DNA of 64,000 nt from contig NZ_KQ969523.1 in assembly GCF_001578935.1 (NCBI RefSeq), forward strand, positions 43,550 through 107,549, written 5' to 3'. The notes under the pieces were generated by a model. That model did no database searches. It worked only from the letters and a program-made list of their open reading frames with translations, and was not told where the DNA came from. The translations under genes were made by a program, and so were the position numbers. This DNA comes from Streptococcus oralis (GTDB lineage: Bacteria > Bacillota > Bacilli > Lactobacillales > Streptococcaceae). Shown piece after piece: positions 63,811 to 64,000 of the stretch (its first letter is position 1; the number at the start of each line of letters is the position of its first letter).

Positions 63811-64000
63811 ATTTTATTATACTAACTCATTGTACTCCTATTTTTATAAAAAAACAAATAATATCGTAGCGCTTTCATAGAATTCGAGATCAATTCGATG
63901 GAGCTTGTAAGTGTATTAACCGAGAAATACGATTTCCTTTTGAGAGTATATATGTTCGGGATGATAGCAATACAAAATAAAAAGAACTGGGATAATTATG
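63811..64000. other. AT-rich end of window
   Basis: No supported gene. An ATG occupies the last three bases (63998-64000) behind a weak GGGA, so a plus-strand gene could begin there, but nothing can be judged. Confidence 0.3.

Noticed and set aside
1..64000. tRNA or rRNA genes
   Set aside because: No cloverleaf with CCA end or rRNA sequence was recognised on either strand by eye.

Overview
The window looks like the chromosome of a mitis-group Streptococcus, most likely S. mitis or S. oralis. Gene content and local order follow S. pneumoniae (agaS-galM, ktrBA, rpsD, rpmF-rpmG, ilvD, hisS, aspS, malRADCX-malQP, tyrS-pbp1B, dapH). Two BOX repeats are present, and promoters are rich in extended -10 (TGnTATAAT) elements. 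A type II-A CRISPR-Cas locus argues against S. pneumoniae itself, which normally lacks one. Species is an inference from memory; no search was run.

Layout. 1-4480: end of a galactosamine/galactose-type PTS operon (IID, IIA, AgaS, LacD, GalM). 4500-9760: a redox and electrophile-type cluster (two-domain VOC dioxygenase, DsbA-like protein, TetR regulator, altered MBL-fold protein, two SnoaL-like proteins, FMN reductase); two of its promoters share a TGTAA-N9-TTACA operator. 9800-18060: alpha/beta hydrolase, TPR protein with a helix-hairpin-helix end, a VTC-domain/DUF4956 pair divergent from a carbohydrate-binding-domain lipoprotein, threonine aldolase, LysR regulator and nucleoside phosphorylase. 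18080-21050: KtrB-KtrA potassium uptake and rpsD with a structured leader.

21090-26700: an AT-rich island beside rpsD. It has a decayed tyrosine integrase and a compact operon: a 573-aa membrane protein, a 58-aa peptide, a 154-aa protein and a Ycf46-like AAA+ ATPase, followed after a terminator by a 156-aa protein. This is the best candidate for an undescribed system. 26730-37260: HXXEE protein, L33/L32, ilvD, SufT-like protein, hisS, an XRE/PspC/DUF3169/CPBP operon, aspS and a YitT-family protein. 37290-47080: the maltodextrin regulon (MalR, MalA, MalD, MalC, MalX on minus; MalQ, GlgP on plus) around a control region with MalR-type palindromes. 47080-56780: small membrane protein, RlmA, TyrS, PBP1b with a one-base frameshift in a G-run, EamA transporter, dapH and deacetylase (lysine/cell-wall precursor), 5-formyl-THF cycloligase and rhomboid protease.

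56819-63810: a complete type II-A CRISPR-Cas locus. Array (10 repeats, 9 spacers), csn2, cas2, cas1 and cas9 read on minus; the tracrRNA is divergent on plus. The repeat matches, as I recall it, that of S. thermophilus CRISPR3. The tracrRNA is unusual: a small perfect hairpin is inserted exactly where the repeat:anti-repeat bulge should be.
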